Source of the DNA: Heterohyrax brucei
Taxonomy: Eukaryota; Chordata; Mammalia; Hyracoidea; Procaviidae
Length of the DNA stretch: 64,000 nucleotides
NCBI GenBank assembly: GCA_028571685.1
Contig: CM053141.1
Coordinates: 137,110,833-137,174,832 of the forward strand
Reading direction: 5' to 3'
Below, in pieces: positions 20,860 through 32,504 of the stretch. Each line of letters opens with the position of its first letter. The first letter of the stretch is position 1. The translations under genes and the position numbers were made by a program. A model generated the notes under the pieces. The model did no database searches, was not told the DNA's origin, and worked only from the letters and a program-made list of their open reading frames with translations.

Positions 20860-22310
20860 TGTGTTTGTTTGCAGAAGATGGAGAAGAGAGTGGCGGGTGG
20901 AGAGTGAAAGAAATAAAAGAGAAAAAGATAGGGAGACAATTGGCACCATGAAGGTTTATCTGAAAGAACAGTTGTTAAAGTGATGAGAATGCAATGAGAA
21001 GCCTAATCAGATGAGTTGCACCGTATTAGAGGTCAGTCGGTTGGCAATGTGGTAAGAGACTGCCAGTCAAGGAGGCTCCTCGGTGTTGCACAGCAGTATA
21101 TTCAGCCTGGATGAGAGCTGATAGGACACCTGGTGCTTTAGACTCTTGGCTGCGCCATATCACACCTCATTAATGGTGTATCTATTCTCTTTCTTCCTGC
21201 AGCAAAACATTAAAAACTTGAGATGAAAGCATGCCTTTCTGAAACATATTTGGCTCAGAGAAAAAGATGCTTCCCAGCACTACAAAAGATTCTTCTGTAA
21301 TGAAAGTTTAATTAAACTTTGCTTTAATTTGGATGACAATGAAGAAAATAAGGGACTTTTCATCTTGCCCCAAGTGGAAAATGTCAGCGTCTCACACAAA
21401 GTGCTGGCACTTAAATCTCTTGCCATCTTTTAGCATTTTTAGCTCCACTGATAACTGACAATAACAACAAAGCCAATTGTTTGCAGTATTCATGTGCAAA
21501 CAGATGCATCTCTAGGAACCAGAGACGTATTTCCGTGCATCCTCTAAGGTGCTAATGAGAACAATGACAATTGACGGAAACAAAGGCTGAGGGAATCAGA
21601 TTTGGAGGAGGCCATAGTTTAATCATGTAGGATTAATGAAACAGTAATTGACATTATTTTGTCCCTCACAAAAGCATCTGCCAAATAACAGCAAGAAATT
21701 ATGTTATTCAGAATAATTTTAGGTGCAAAATTTGTTCAGTTATCTCTAAAGAACTATTATTTGCCAAATGACATCTTCAGAAGAGATTCAAGCACAGGAT
21801 TTGAATATGTCATGTTTAGAATCTGATCTGTTTCCTAGAGAATGTTCTTGCTGTCAATACCAGTATCTGTTACTTCTCCTTAGAGAAGGAGTCCATATGT
21901 TTCTGATTTGCCCTTGATCTCATACATTTGCTAAGAAGAGACATGAAAATGTGTCCTCATTTGTACAGACTAGCAAACAAAAGTTTTCCCTTTTTCTTCA
22001 AGGACTTAGTACCCTTCTACAAACTGAGCATTATTCCAGATGTGTGAGTTACAGAGGAAAGCAAGAGAGAAGCCAGCTATTCCTACAACTGAGAAATGGT
22101 GTTAATGAGTGTGTTCTCCTCACCAACACATTTCTTGATTACTTTGTTTCAGCAGGACAAAAACTGAAAAAAGATTGATTTCTTACTTAGTGTGGGTATC
22201 TGCAAAAGATAGCCCTCAAGCCAAATTAAACTCCTTGATTTTGCAAACAAAAATGTATCAGATTCTAGCCATGCTCATTTATGTGTTATCTGTGGCAGCT
22301 TTCACACCAC
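20860..22310. promoter_or_regulatory. Candidate conserved non-coding / enhancer block
   Basis: This is part of the longest repeat-free tract in the window (19.4-22.3 kb). It has dense homeodomain-like and SOX-like words. Examples are the palindrome 'gtttaattaaac' at 21,306, 'cattaatg' at 21,168, 'gattaatg' at 21,631, 'gtaattgacattat' at 21,644, 'aacaatgacaattgac' at 21,560 and 'acaataacaacaaag' at 21,459. No frame is long or codon-like. The look is that of a vertebrate developmental enhancer, but this is inference from repeat exclusion and motif density. No conservation was measured. Confidence 0.35.
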
Positions 22311-22345
22311 AAAGGCAAAACCGAGCAGCTACGTAAACACTAGAG

Positions 22346-23271
22346 CTGTTGTTGGTGGGTGTCATCAAGTCCACTGTGACTCGTAGCTACCCTGCATACA
22401 ACAGGATGAACTGCTACCTGGTCCTGAACCATCCTTGTAATTATTGCTACCCTGGAGACCATTGTCAGACAGCCATTGTGCCAATACCTCTCAAGGAAGG
22501 TTCTCCTTTTTCTGCTGACCTCTAGTTTACCAAGCCTGATGTCCTTCTCCGAGGACTGGTCCCTCCTCCAAACCTCTGCCCAAGGTTTCTGAGATGAAGT
22601 CTCACCATCTTCGCTTCTAAGAAGCCTTGCAGATTTGTTTGTTCTTCTGACAGTCCCTGGTGTATTCAGTAATCTTTGCCGTAACCGTAACTCAGGAATC
22701 AATGCCTCAGTCTTCTGTGTTCATTATCCATCTTTCGCATGCATGTGAGATGACTGAAAATACCCTGGGTTGGGTCAATATACTGCTTAGTCCGCAAAGT
22801 GGTATCTTTGCTTTTAACTCTCTCAAGAGGGTTTTTGCAGCAGATTTGCCTAATGTAATATGTTGTTTGATTTCTTGGCTAATGGATTCCATGGAATCCA
22901 AGTAAAATTAAATCCTTGACAATTTCTCCATTTATCATGATGTTGCTTATTGGTTCACTTGTGAGGATTTCATTTTTCTTTATGTTACAGGGTAATTCGC
23001 ACTGAAGGTTGTAGTCTTTGATTGTTCTCAGTGAGGTCTTCAAGTTCTCTTTCAGCAAGCAAGGTTGTGTCGTCTATATATGACAGATGGTTAATAAGTC
23101 TTTCTATAATGTGGATGCCCTGTTCTTCTTCATATAGTCCAGCTTCTCATATTACTTGACCACAATGCATATTGAATAAGGATGAAAAAATACAACCCTA
23201 ATGCACACTTTTCCTGATTTTAAATCATGTAGTTTGTCCTTGTTCAATTCTAATGACTGCCTCTTGGTCTC
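22346..23271 (-). repeat. RTE (BovB-like) LINE, 3' portion
   Basis: The minus strand runs from the 'caacaac' tail at 22,346 up into the RTE ORF. It includes RRLLNTPGTVRRTNKS, RRDQSSEKDIRLGKLEVSRKRR (22,340-22,702 frame) and, further upstream, the reverse-transcriptase palm. The sense counterpart of 'gttgtgtcgtctatatatgac' at 23,063 encodes the '(Y/F)xDDTTLLA' region. It stops at 23,271 against an LTR. The inverted RTE piece at 23,807-23,992 may be its 5' part. Confidence 0.85.
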
Positions 23272-23803
23272 TGTGGTGGTTAAGTTTGTGTATCAACTTG
23301 ATTTTCAGAGGTTCCACAGTAAAGTAATGTCATTTGTCAGTTATGTATTGATATAGTTATTCTCAGTTTTGTAAAATAGTGTGATCGCTTGCATGATGTG
23401 GTCTCATGTGATGTGATGTCATAATCAGTTACAAAGGGAGTTTACTTAGGAGTGGAGCCTGCATCCAATGCATGTGGACTTTCTGACAAAACTTGCTTTC
23501 TTTGAATCCTGCCTTTACCGTGTCATTATCCGACCTCTGGTTCTTAGAATTTCTGCCAGCAGCCAGCTCTATTTCCTGCTGATCTTGGTATTTTCAGCCT
23601 GTACAGCCTATGAGCCAGAAGCCTGCTGTCTTACCAGCCAATCTTGGGTTTGTCAGACCCTACAGAAACGAGACTAAGGAGAAGCCTCCAGCCTGATGCC
23701 TTACCCACCATGGACCTGGGAATTTGTCAGCCTTTATGACTTTGTAGACTATCCTTGATGTAAATCTCTCTCTCTCTGTCTTTCTCACTGTACGTTTATT
23801 ACA
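23272..23803 (+). repeat. ERVL/MLT2-like solo LTR
   Basis: Reads 'ggttaagtttgtgtatcaacttga' at the start. It continues through 'gtccgacctctggttcttag' type text and 'gcctccagcctgatgcc', with a CT-rich 3' part. A second member of the same family lies at 30,366-30,893 and shares 'cgacctc(t/c)(g/a)gttctt' and 'gccagcct...ctgctgatcttgg' words. Overall wording resembles MLT2-type ERVL LTRs. It sits between two RTE pieces of opposite orientation. It is a fossil without an internal region. Confidence 0.65.
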
Positions 23804-23806
23804 GAG

Positions 23807-23992
23807 AGATGTTCAGTTATTTTAGGAGGTACCACATGAGCAGGAACCACTGGTATTGAAAGAAGTCCAATCTGCCCCAAAGGCATGCAAAAAAAACAAG
23901 CCTCCAGGAATTGGTGGAATATCAATTGAAGAGTTTCAACAAACTGCTGAAATACTGAACATACTCACTCATTTATGCCAGGAAATTATATA
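23807..23992 (+). repeat. RTE LINE fragment, inverted relative to neighbours
   Basis: The plus strand encodes DVQLF-EVPHEQEPLVLKEVQSAPKACKKNKPPGIGGISIEEFQQ. This equals the segment just before the RT fingers found on the minus strand at about 25,080-25,250 (DVQSFQEIPYEQEQVVLKEEVQSAPKTLAKNKAPG). It ends in a TA-rich stretch (23,985-24,020). Being in plus orientation beside two minus-strand RTE parts, it fits a 5' inversion produced during insertion. Confidence 0.82.
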
Positions 23993-24034
23993 TTACATAC
24001 ATATAATACATATATATATATCTATGTTATTTCC

Positions 24035-26160
24035 TTTGCAGTCCATGATACAGTCTGTATTCTTTGTCAACACCATAATTCAAAGGCATCATTTCTTCTG
24101 TGATATTCTTTATTCGTTGTCTGGCTTTCGCGGTTCAAGGAGGCAATTAAAAACACCATGGCTTGGATCTGGTGCATCTTAGTCTTCAAGGTGACATCTT
24201 TGCTTTTCAACACTTTAAAGAGGTCTATTGCAGCACATTTACCCAGTGCAACATGCCTCTTGATTCTGTGACTACTGCTTCTGTGGTTGGTGATTGTAGA
24301 TTCAAGTAAAATGAAATCCTTGACAACTTCAATATTTCTCTGTCATAATGTTGCTCATCACTCTAGGTGTGAGGATTTTTGTTTTCTATGGAATCCATAC
24401 TGAAGGCTGTGGTCTTTGCTCTCATTCAGTAAGTGCTTCAAGTCCTCTTCACTTTCAGCAAGCAAGGTTGTGTCATCTGCACACTGCAGGTTAATGAGTC
24501 TTTTTCCTATTCTGAGGCCTTGTTCTTCTTCATATAGTCCATATTCTTGGATTATTTGTTTGGAATACAGATTGAAAATGTATAGTGAAATGATACAACC
24601 CTGATGCACATCTTTGCTGACTTTAAACCATGCCGTGTTCCCTTGTTCTGTTCAAATGACTGCCTCTTGATCCCTGTACAGATTCTACAGGAGCACAATT
24701 AAGTGTTCTGGAATTCTCATTCTCTGCAGTGTTATCCATAATTTGTTATGATCCACACAATAGAATGCCTTTACATTGTCAATAAAAACACAGGTAAATA
24801 TCTTTTCTGATGTTCTCTGATTTCAGACAAGATCCATCTAACATCCCTAGTTCCATGTCCTCTTCTGAATCCAGCCTAAATTTCTGGCAATTTCCTGTCA
24901 ATACACTGCTGCAGTCACTGTTGAATGATCTTCATGAAAATTTTACTTGTGTGTGATATTAATTATATTGTATTAGAATTTCCACACTCAGTTGGACCAG
25001 CTCTCTTGGGAATAGGCACAAATACAGATGTCTTCCAGTCAGTTGGCCATGTAACTGTCTTCAAAATTTCCTGGCATAGATGAGTTAGTACTTTCAGTGT
25101 TTCATCAGTTTGTTGAAATTCTTTAATTGGTATTCAGCTGGTTCCTGGAGCCTTGTTTTTTGCTAATGTCTTTGGGGCAGATTGTACTTCTTCTTTCAAG
25201 ACCACTTGTTCCTGTTCATATGGTATCTCCTGAAATGACTGAACATCCACCAAATCATTTTGGTACAGTGACTCTGAGTATTCCCTCCACCTTCTTTTGG
25301 TGTTTCCTGAATCATTTAATATTTTCTCCTTAGAATCCTTCAATATTGCAGCTGTAGGCTTGAATTTTTTCTTCAGTTTTTTTCATCTTAAGTAATGCAG
25401 ATTTGGTTTTCCATCTCTAGTTCTTTGCATATTTCATTACCATACTTTGTTTTATCAACCCTGCCCTGTGAAATCTTCTGTTCAACTCTTTCATTTCATT
25501 ATTTCTTTTCTTCATTTAGCTACTCAACATTCTAGAGCAAGTTTCAGGGTCTCTTCTGACATTCATTTTGTTCTCAACTTCCCCCTCACCCCCCACCCCC
25601 CGTGTTTTTAACAATGTCTTGCTTTCTTCAGGTGTGTTGTCATCCACAGTTCGTCTGATCTTTGGTCATTAGTGTTCAGTGCATCAGATCTATCCTTGAG
25701 ACAGTCTCTACACTCAGGTAAAATATAATCAAGATTGTACTTTGGCTTTCTTTGACTTATTCTAATTTTCTTCAGTTTCATCTTGAGCTTGCATATGAGC
25801 AATTGATGGTCTGTTCCAGTCAGCCCCTGGCCTTGTTCGAGCTCGTAATAAAGTTTTTTCATTATCTTTTTCTACCGATGTAGTCAATTTGATTCCTGTG
25901 TATTCTATCTGATGATGTCCATGTGTGTATAGTCAACATTCATGCTTATGAAAAAAAGGTTCTTTGTAGTAAAAAAAGTCATTGGTCTTAGAAAATTCTG
26001 CCTTGTGATTTCTGTCATTGTTTCTTTCACCAAGGCCATGTTTTCCAACTATTGATTCTTCCTCTTTTTTTCCAACTTTGATGTTCCAATATGTTTATCT
26101 CGTATCCCAATACTTTTCTGAACTCTTCTGTTAATTCCAGTATTAATCTCCCCTACCACC
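24035..26160 (-). repeat. RTE (BovB-like) LINE, RT and upstream region
   Basis: A 2.1 kb minus-strand RTE copy. The frame at 24,358-24,609 encodes HQGCIISLYIFNLYSKQIIQE...GKRLINLQCADDTTLLAESEEDLKHLL. This is the RT palm, with the 'QGC(I/S)xSLYLFNLY' motif and a CADD box (YxDD equivalent). At 25,134-25,343 lies 'EKILNDSGNTKRRWREYSESLYQNDLVD' with 'EEVQSAPKTLAKNKAPG', and at 25,608-25,862 the 'TDHQLLICKLKMKLKK' end of the endonuclease domain. All are separated by stops. The 3' tail is missing, as the copy starts in the post-RT region at 24,035. Confidence 0.88.
24358..24609 (-). pseudogene. RTE reverse transcriptase palm fragment
   Basis: An 83-codon frame. Residues 1-20 are the 'HQGCI.S.Y.FNLY.KQI' palm motif and residues 43-49 (CADDTTL) are the catalytic box; in active RTEs it is (Y/C)ADDTxL. 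Both aspartates remain. Downstream 'AESEEDLKHLLNESKDHSLQYG' matches the alpha-helix that follows. The frame is open only across this domain and is part of the LINE at 24,035-26,160. It has no independent function. Confidence 0.85.
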
Positions 26161-27340
26161 GCCCCTGCCATGGATTTCTCAGGTTCTCTGTGTATAAGAT
26201 CATACTATCTGAAAATAGAGATACTTTTGCTTTTTCTCTTACCAATTTGGATGCCCTTTATGTCTTTTTCTAGCCTGGTTGCTCTGGCTAGAACTTCCAG
26301 GATAACGGTGAATAAAAGTGGTGATAAAGAGCATCCTTGTCTGGTTCCTGTTTTCAAAGACTACCTCTGTTTGTGTTAGTTTAGGTAGGTAGTGTGTTTC
26401 TAGAAATTTTTTCATTTCCTCTAGATTTTCAAATTTATTAGAGTACAGTTTTTCATAGTATTCTTCTTAATTTTTTAAATTTCAGTTAGGTCTGTTGTGC
26501 GATAACCCATCTCACCTCTCATTTGGGTTATTTGCTTTGTCTCCTATTTTACTTTTGCCAGCTTGGCCAATTTTGTTAATCTTTACAAAGAACTAGCTTT
26601 TGGTCTTGTCAATTCTTTAAATCATTTTCTCCTCTCTAATTCACTTATTTCAGGTCTAGTTTTTATTATTTGCTTTCTTCTAGTACTTGTGTGTCTCTTT
26701 TACTACTCTCTTTCTTCTTATTTGAGTGGTAATGATAATGCTTTCATTTGGACCCTTTCTTCTTTTTGGATGTTTGCATTTACTGAAATGAATTGACCCT
26801 TGAGCACTGCCTTTGCTATATCCTAAAGGTTCTGATAGGGTATATTTTTATTTTCATTTGATTCTGTGTGTTTCTTTAATTCATCCTTGATTTCTTATAT
26901 AGCCTAATAGTTTCTGAGTAATGTGTTGTTCAGATGCCATGTGTTGATTTTTTTCCTTGCATTTTCTATTACTGATTTCCAGTTTTATGACTTTATGGCC
27001 TTAAAATATGTTTTGCAATATTTCAGTGCTGTGCATTTTGTTAAGGCTTGCTTTATGACCTAATATGTGATGTCTTCTGGAGAATGTTCTATGTGTGTTG
27101 GAAAATGAAGCATACTTGGCTGCTGTTGGGTGGAATGTTCTGTATATGTCTCTATGAGCTCATGTTGGTTGGTAGTAGCATTTAGATCTCCCATGTCTTC
27201 ATTGTGCTTCTTTTTGGATGTTCTGTCCTGCAAGGAAAGTTATGTGTCAGAATCTCCTGCTATTATTGTGGAACTGCCTATTTCTCTTTTCAGTGCTGTT
27301 AGAGTTCCTTTTATGTATTTAGGATCCCTATCATTGGATG

Positions 27341-27415
27341 GGTTTTGGTTTTTCATTGGGTTTGGGTTTGGATTTATCATTGGATTTGGGTTTGGGTTAA
27401 TCAATGGGTATATAA
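27341..27415. repeat. Minisatellite-like G/T-rich tandem repeat
   Basis: Two and a half units of roughly 30 bases. Each contains 'tcattggrtttgggtttgg' separated by 'attta', giving the peptide pattern NPNPMIN on the opposite strand. It lies inside the L1 endonuclease region and must have expanded after insertion, since L1 has no such repeat there. Confidence 0.7.
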
Positions 27416-27891
27416 ATATCAATATGGTTATGTCCTTCTGGTGTATTGACCCTTAATCATTATATAAGTCCTCCCTTATCCATGGTGGTAGATTTTACTT
27501 TAAAGTCTATGATATCAGAAGTTATTATTGCCACTCCTGCTGCCATTTGGATGCTATTTAGTTTTTGATACACTTTTTTAAATCCTTTGAGTTTTTGTGT
27601 GTTTGAGTCTTTGAGTGTAAGATATGTCTCTTGTAGGCACATATAGACAGATTGTGTTTTCTTATCCTGACTGCCAGTCTCTATTTCTTTATTGATACAT
27701 TTAATCCATTTACATTCAGCATAATTCTCAATAGCTTTGGGTCCTTTCCATTGTTGTTGGACTTTTTTATTTGCTGAGTTTTTATTTATTTATTTATTGA
27801 GGCTTTATACTTTTTCTTTCTTTTTTAAATGTTGGTGTGTAAGATTGTTAGTTCTCTTTGTGGTTACATTAATAACCACCACCACCCCCCA

Positions 27892-28053
27892 AATCAAACT
27901 CACTGCCATTGAATCAATCTTGATTCTTTGTGACTCTGTAAGACAGAGGAGAACTGCCCCATAGAGTTTCCAAGGAGTACTTGGTAGATTTGAACTGCCT
28001 AATGTTTGGTTATAAACCATAGCAGTTAACCAATATACCATCAGAACTTCCTG
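27892..28053 (-). repeat. AfroSINE inserted in L1
   Basis: Minus-strand copy: 'actgccattgaatcaatcttgattc', 'gaactgccccatagagtttccaag', 'aatgtttggttataaaccatagcag' and a decayed head. It separates L1 ORF2 (left) from ORF1 (right), so it postdates the L1. Confidence 0.85.
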
Positions 28054-30365
28054 TTACTTTAGTATTTACATCTGTTTTTTTTTCTAAATTTAAATCCATC
28101 TTTAATTTGTTTGTATCATTTTGATTTCCTCTCTATATGAAAGATCTATGACTACATTTTTTTGTCCCTCATTTGTTATCATGTTGTCATGTTTTAAAGA
28201 TTGATGTCTCTGTTTCTCTATTTTCAGTGTTTTAGTTTTGATTTATTTTTGTGATTTCCCTGTCTGGGTTGATGTCTGGTTGCTCTGTCCTGTGTTCTAG
28301 CCGTGGGCTGTTTTCCTTTAGTATTTCTTGTAATTTTGGTTTGATTTCTGCAAATTATCTAAACCTCTGTTTATATGAAAATGTTCTAATTTTGCTATCA
28401 TATTTCAGACACCATTTTGCTGGATATATAAATCTTGACTGAAAATGTTTTTTTCCTTCAATGATTTGTATGTCATCTCATTGCCTTCTTGCCTGCATGG
28501 TTTCTGATGAGTATTCAGAGCTTAGTCATACTGACTCCTCTTTGTAGATTATTTTTCATTTATCCCTAGCTGCCTTTGAAAATATCTCCTTATCTTTAGT
28601 CTTGTCAAGTTTGATTATGTCTTTGCATCTTTCTTCTGGGATCTACTTCATGTAGAGCTCAATAAGTGTCTTGGATAGATATCTTCTCATTTTTTGTATT
28701 ATCAGGGATGTTTTCTGTCAACAAATCCTCAACAGCTATCTCTGTATTTGTTATACTCCTGTTCTTGTATTCTGATCATTCATAGGTTATTCCTCTTGAT
28801 AGAGTCCCACATAATTGTTAGTGTCTCTTCAGTTTTTTTAATTCTTTTATCTGATTTTTCCTCAAGTATGTTTGTGTCACATGTTTTATCTTCAGTCTCA
28901 CTGATTCTGGCTTCCACAGTCTCAATTCTGCTCCTTTTCCTACACAGTTGTCCAATTCTGTGATTTTATTATTAGTCTTCTGAATCTCTGCATGCTATTT
29001 CTTCATGTGTTTGTGCAGCCTATTTAATTTGTCATTATGTTCTGCTGTGTTTTGCCTGAATTTATTTTTGATATTTTCAAGAGCTCTAAGTATTAATCTT
29101 TTATATTCTCCTTCTTGTAATTCCAGGGAGTTCTTTTCATCTGGAACATTTCTTAATTCTTTGTCTTGGGGGCTTTCTAAAGCCATCATGTTCTGTCTCA
29201 TTAAGTGTTTTACTATTCACCATTGTCTCCAAGCCATCAGTAAGTTGTTGCATTTATTTATGCTTCCTTACTATGTTGTAGCTTCTTGTTTTATGTTGTT
29301 TTGAAATACCGAAATAGGATGGTTATATGAGTTAATTTGACTACTGGCACCTTTGAGGCTCTAACATCCTGTTACCAGGTGATTAGAGCTATTACTAGAC
29401 TGATAAGCCTAGGCATACATTTACATTTCTGGAAGTATTCAGTTCAGGTACCCAGGTAACTTGTCACCAGGATCTCCCCTACAGTCCTAGACAGCGGAGG
29501 TAACTGGTATAGGCACATGTATCTGGATGAATGCACTGATAAAGGCAGGAGGCTGACAGCTGTCAGTGAGTGTCCATTAGGAAGGCATGTCCCATTATGC
29601 TCGAGCCTAGGCAAAGGAATTGTTTCTGCCTTGAATTCCTGGCTTAGGGGAGCCAGCAGCTTAATTGATTAATTAATTAATTTCCCCTTGTTTGTTAAAT
29701 TGTTCCCTCTCCAAGTCTAGGAGAATGGCTTAAGGCATGCACAAGGAGTTCAACAAGGTGTCCCAGGTAACAGCCTTGTGCATTGGAGCTGGGTACAGTG
29801 CAGAGAAGAGAGGTGAAGCTGTAAGAAAAGAGAAAGAGGTTTATCTCAAACGAAGGATTTAGATCCTCATGCCATAAATTAGACACAATCTACTTAGTTG
29901 TTGACAATCAAATGCTGTTTTTCACTGATTCAGGAGGAATGAATAGGCTTTCCACTGCTTGATCTCTCCTGCTAAGGAAGATGCTTTCTGAAAGCCACTG
30001 CTCCTCTCACTGAGCTCTGCTTGACTACAGGGTGCTGATTCCTTTTGGATTAGGTTTTGCCAGTCCTAGGTGCTTCTGGATTTACTCTCCCTTCCCTGTC
30101 ACTCAGTCAGATTTCTTAACTTTCTCTTTGATGTTCAGGGCTCTTAGACTGTCATATATAATCAAATTAATTTTTTTGAGTTTTTGTTGTTAGAGGAATC
30201 ACAGGAATTGTCCAACTACTTCACCAGCTTAGACCCAATCAGTGCACCTTGACTATGTGTTTGATCAATTTCAGACTGCAGAAGACAATAAAAATACTCA
30301 AATTCTTCATTTTTGCAGCTAGTAATTGTGTGTAAAGGAGAGTACTAGTTGTATTAAACTGATTT

Positions 30366-30893
30366 TGATGGCTATGATTGTGTGTCATCTTGACTCAGCC
30401 ATGATTCTCAGTGTTTTGACAGTTATATAATGTTATGATCACTTCTTTGTTGTGATTTGATATGTAATCACCCCCTCAGTGGAATCTTCTGTGATTAGCC
30501 AGTCAGTTGAAAGAAAGTGTCCTTAGGCATGTGGCCTTCATTGAATATAAACAGATATTCTAGAAAGGCTTGGGGGCTTTTAGCTCATGCTGGATTTGTA
30601 GCTGTCTCGTGTTCATCCGACCTCCAGTTCTTGGGACTTGAGTTACCAGCTTATATGCAGTCTTGCCTATCAATCTTGGGATTCATCAATCTTTGCAGCC
30701 TGTGGGCAAGAGTCCTGCTCTCTGCCTGCTGATCTTGGGTTACATGAATTAGGAGAAACCTCTAGCCTGACCCATGGACTTAGGACATTCCAGCCTCTGC
30801 AACCACATGAACTATTTCCTTCACCTCTTTCTCTACATATATATTTATACACTTTACTAGTTTTGCTTCTCTAGAGAAAGCAGCCTAAGACAT
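30366..30893 (+). repeat. ERVL/MLT2-like solo LTR
   Basis: Begins near 'gatggctatgattgtgtgtcatcttgactc'. Includes 'catccgacctccagttcttggg', 'gcctgctgatcttgggtta' and 'gaaacctctagcctgacccatgga', and ends 'gcttctctagagaaagcagcctaagaca'. It is related to the LTR at 23,272-23,803. The end 'tctctagagaa...cctaagaca' is the typical 3' terminus of MLT2-type ERVL LTRs. No internal region adjoins. Confidence 0.7.
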
Positions 30894-31221
30894 TGTTTCT
30901 TATAGGTGTATGTGCATTACCTTATCACTGATAGCATTATATTTCAGGATAAATCTTCAAATACTCTTTTAGACAAAGGTAACACCATTCCTCTTCAGTT
31001 TGTCATTCCTGGCATAGTAGACTACATGATTGTATGATTTAAAATGGCTAATATCAGTTTGTTTAACTTACTAATGTCTAGAGTATCAATCTTTAGACAT
31101 TCTGTTTTATTTTTGACAACTTCCAGTTTTCAAAGACTCATACTTCTTATGGTCCACATTCCAATTATTATTAGATGTTTGCAGCTGACTTTACTCAGTT
31201 TGAATTGTGCTGATCAGCAAA
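30894..31221. other. Unique spacer
   Basis: No gene or recognised repeat. Confidence 0.4.
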
Positions 31222-31364
31222 GGGAAACCCTGGTGGCATAGTAGTTAACTGCTATAGCTGCTAAAAAAAGGTCAGCAGATCGAATATACCAGGTGGTTCT
31301 TAAAGTTCTACTCTGTTCTATAGTGTCACTATGAGTCAAAATTAACTTCACAGTAGTGAGTTTG
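31222..31364 (+). repeat. AfroSINE
   Basis: A clean head, 'ggaaaccctggtggcatagtagttaa', then 'aaaaaggtcagcagatcgaat' (B box), 'ctactctgttctatagtgtcac' and the tail 'atgagtcaaaatt...cagtagtgagtttgg'. It is slightly shortened in the middle. Confidence 0.92.
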
Positions 31365-31384
31365 GAATCAACAGATGAAGGTTC

Positions 31385-31720
31385 TGAAAGTTTAGTTCAT
31401 CTGTATTAATAAAGTTTGCCCTACTTTGAGGCAATAGCTCTTCCCCAGTCATGAGTGTCTTCTAACTTGAGCGGTTCATTTTCTGGCACTGCATCAGGCC
31501 ACGTTCTACTGCTATTCTGATGTTTTCACTGGTCAATTTTTTTAGAAGTAGATCTCCGGGTCTTCTTAGGTCTTTCTTAGCTTGGAAGTTCTGCCTAAAC
31601 CTGTCCATTATAGAAGACCCTGCTGGTACTTATAACACCGATGGCATAACTTGTAGTATCACCAAGCCAAGTGCCAAGTGCATTACACAAATCACAATAC
31701 GACAAACTGACAGACATGTG
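31385..31720. repeat. Probable lineage-specific repeat, unassigned
   Basis: 'tttagaagtagatctccgggtcttcttagg' resembles the long-form AfroSINE interior at 5,921 ('cagaagcagattgctaggcctgtcttctgagg'). The flanking text ('tttgaggcaatagctcttccccag', 'cataacttgtagtatcacc', 'acgacaaactgacagacatg') looks like a dispersed repeat. I cannot name it. Confidence 0.35.
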
Positions 31721-32504
31721 GTACCACTATGGCCCAAAGGCCTAAAATACCTATGTGTGGCCCTTTAAACAAAATGTTTGCAAATCCTTCATATCCTATC
31801 TATCTGGGACTCAACACTTAGCACTAGTAGCAAAGCAATAAAATAGCTAGAAGTGCTACTAAGGGTCCTAAACACATATTGCACAAAACTTAGCTTAAAT
31901 TTGTGAAAGCTGCTGAAAGAGTAGTTCTTTTAAAGATATAGATCTTTCTTTTATGTTTTTTATATAAATGCAGAATATATAATTATAACTTGCAGGGAGA
32001 TTACTGTACAATCACTGTATAGTCACCATACTATTAATTTTTTATACATTCTACTAATTTCCTCCTGCTTAACCAAACCAATTCCCTTCCATTCCCCACA
32101 TAATTGGTTGAGGTTCAATACTGTAAAGACTTGGCAACATGGGAGCAAAAAGAAGCTTACATGATAAGAAAACAAGGTGAGCAAAGGTTAGAGAGACTCC
32201 ACTCAGAATTCAGGCATTGTTCTGTGTACTCAGCCTGGGCTTCCAGAACATTCAAATAATAGTGTTCAGTTGGCATATTTTCCACTCTTTGCCTAGTTAA
32301 AAAGCAGAATTGATGTGTTTTTGGTCAGTAGAGCTATAGATCTTTGGTAGAGAAGTGATGTTTTATGGAAGCATGTATATTCAAGCTTGTGAGCTTGTGT
32401 TTTTCATTTTTCGTGCATGATACAGCTGAAGACGGCCTAGAGCTTATAAGGAAGTAAGAAGGTATGTCATAGACAAGAGGTCGTCACAGTGGTAACTTAA
32501 TGTC
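31721..32504. other. Unique spacer
   Basis: AT-rich with no gene or confident element. Confidence 0.35.

Larger units (their letters stand above)
26165..30240 (-). repeat. L1 LINE: 5' UTR(?)-ORF1-ORF2 5' half, old
   Basis: A long minus-strand L1. Right to left, 30,240-29,240 is a probable 5' UTR with no frame, and about 29,205-28,060 is ORF1; the frame at 28,995-29,201 gives coiled-coil-like NVPDEKNSLELQEGEYKRLILRALENIKNKFRQNTAEHNDKLNRLHKHMKK. Bases 27,790-26,900 are the ORF2 endonuclease: 'CLQETYLTLKDSNTQKLKGFKKVYQKLNS...AAGVAIITSDIIDFKVKSTTMDKGG' and, in 27,240-27,422, 'KREIGSSTIIAGDSDT' (the GDFN site, here GDSD). Bases 26,385-26,165 are the RT segment '[23 protein letters not shown]'. 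It is 3'-truncated and carries an AfroSINE and a minisatellite. Confidence 0.82.

Noticed and set aside
31721-31930. Possible hAT-type repeat ('gtggccctttaaacaaaatgtttgcaaatcc')
   Set aside because: Only about 30 bases resemble the end of a known mammalian DNA repeat, too little to call.
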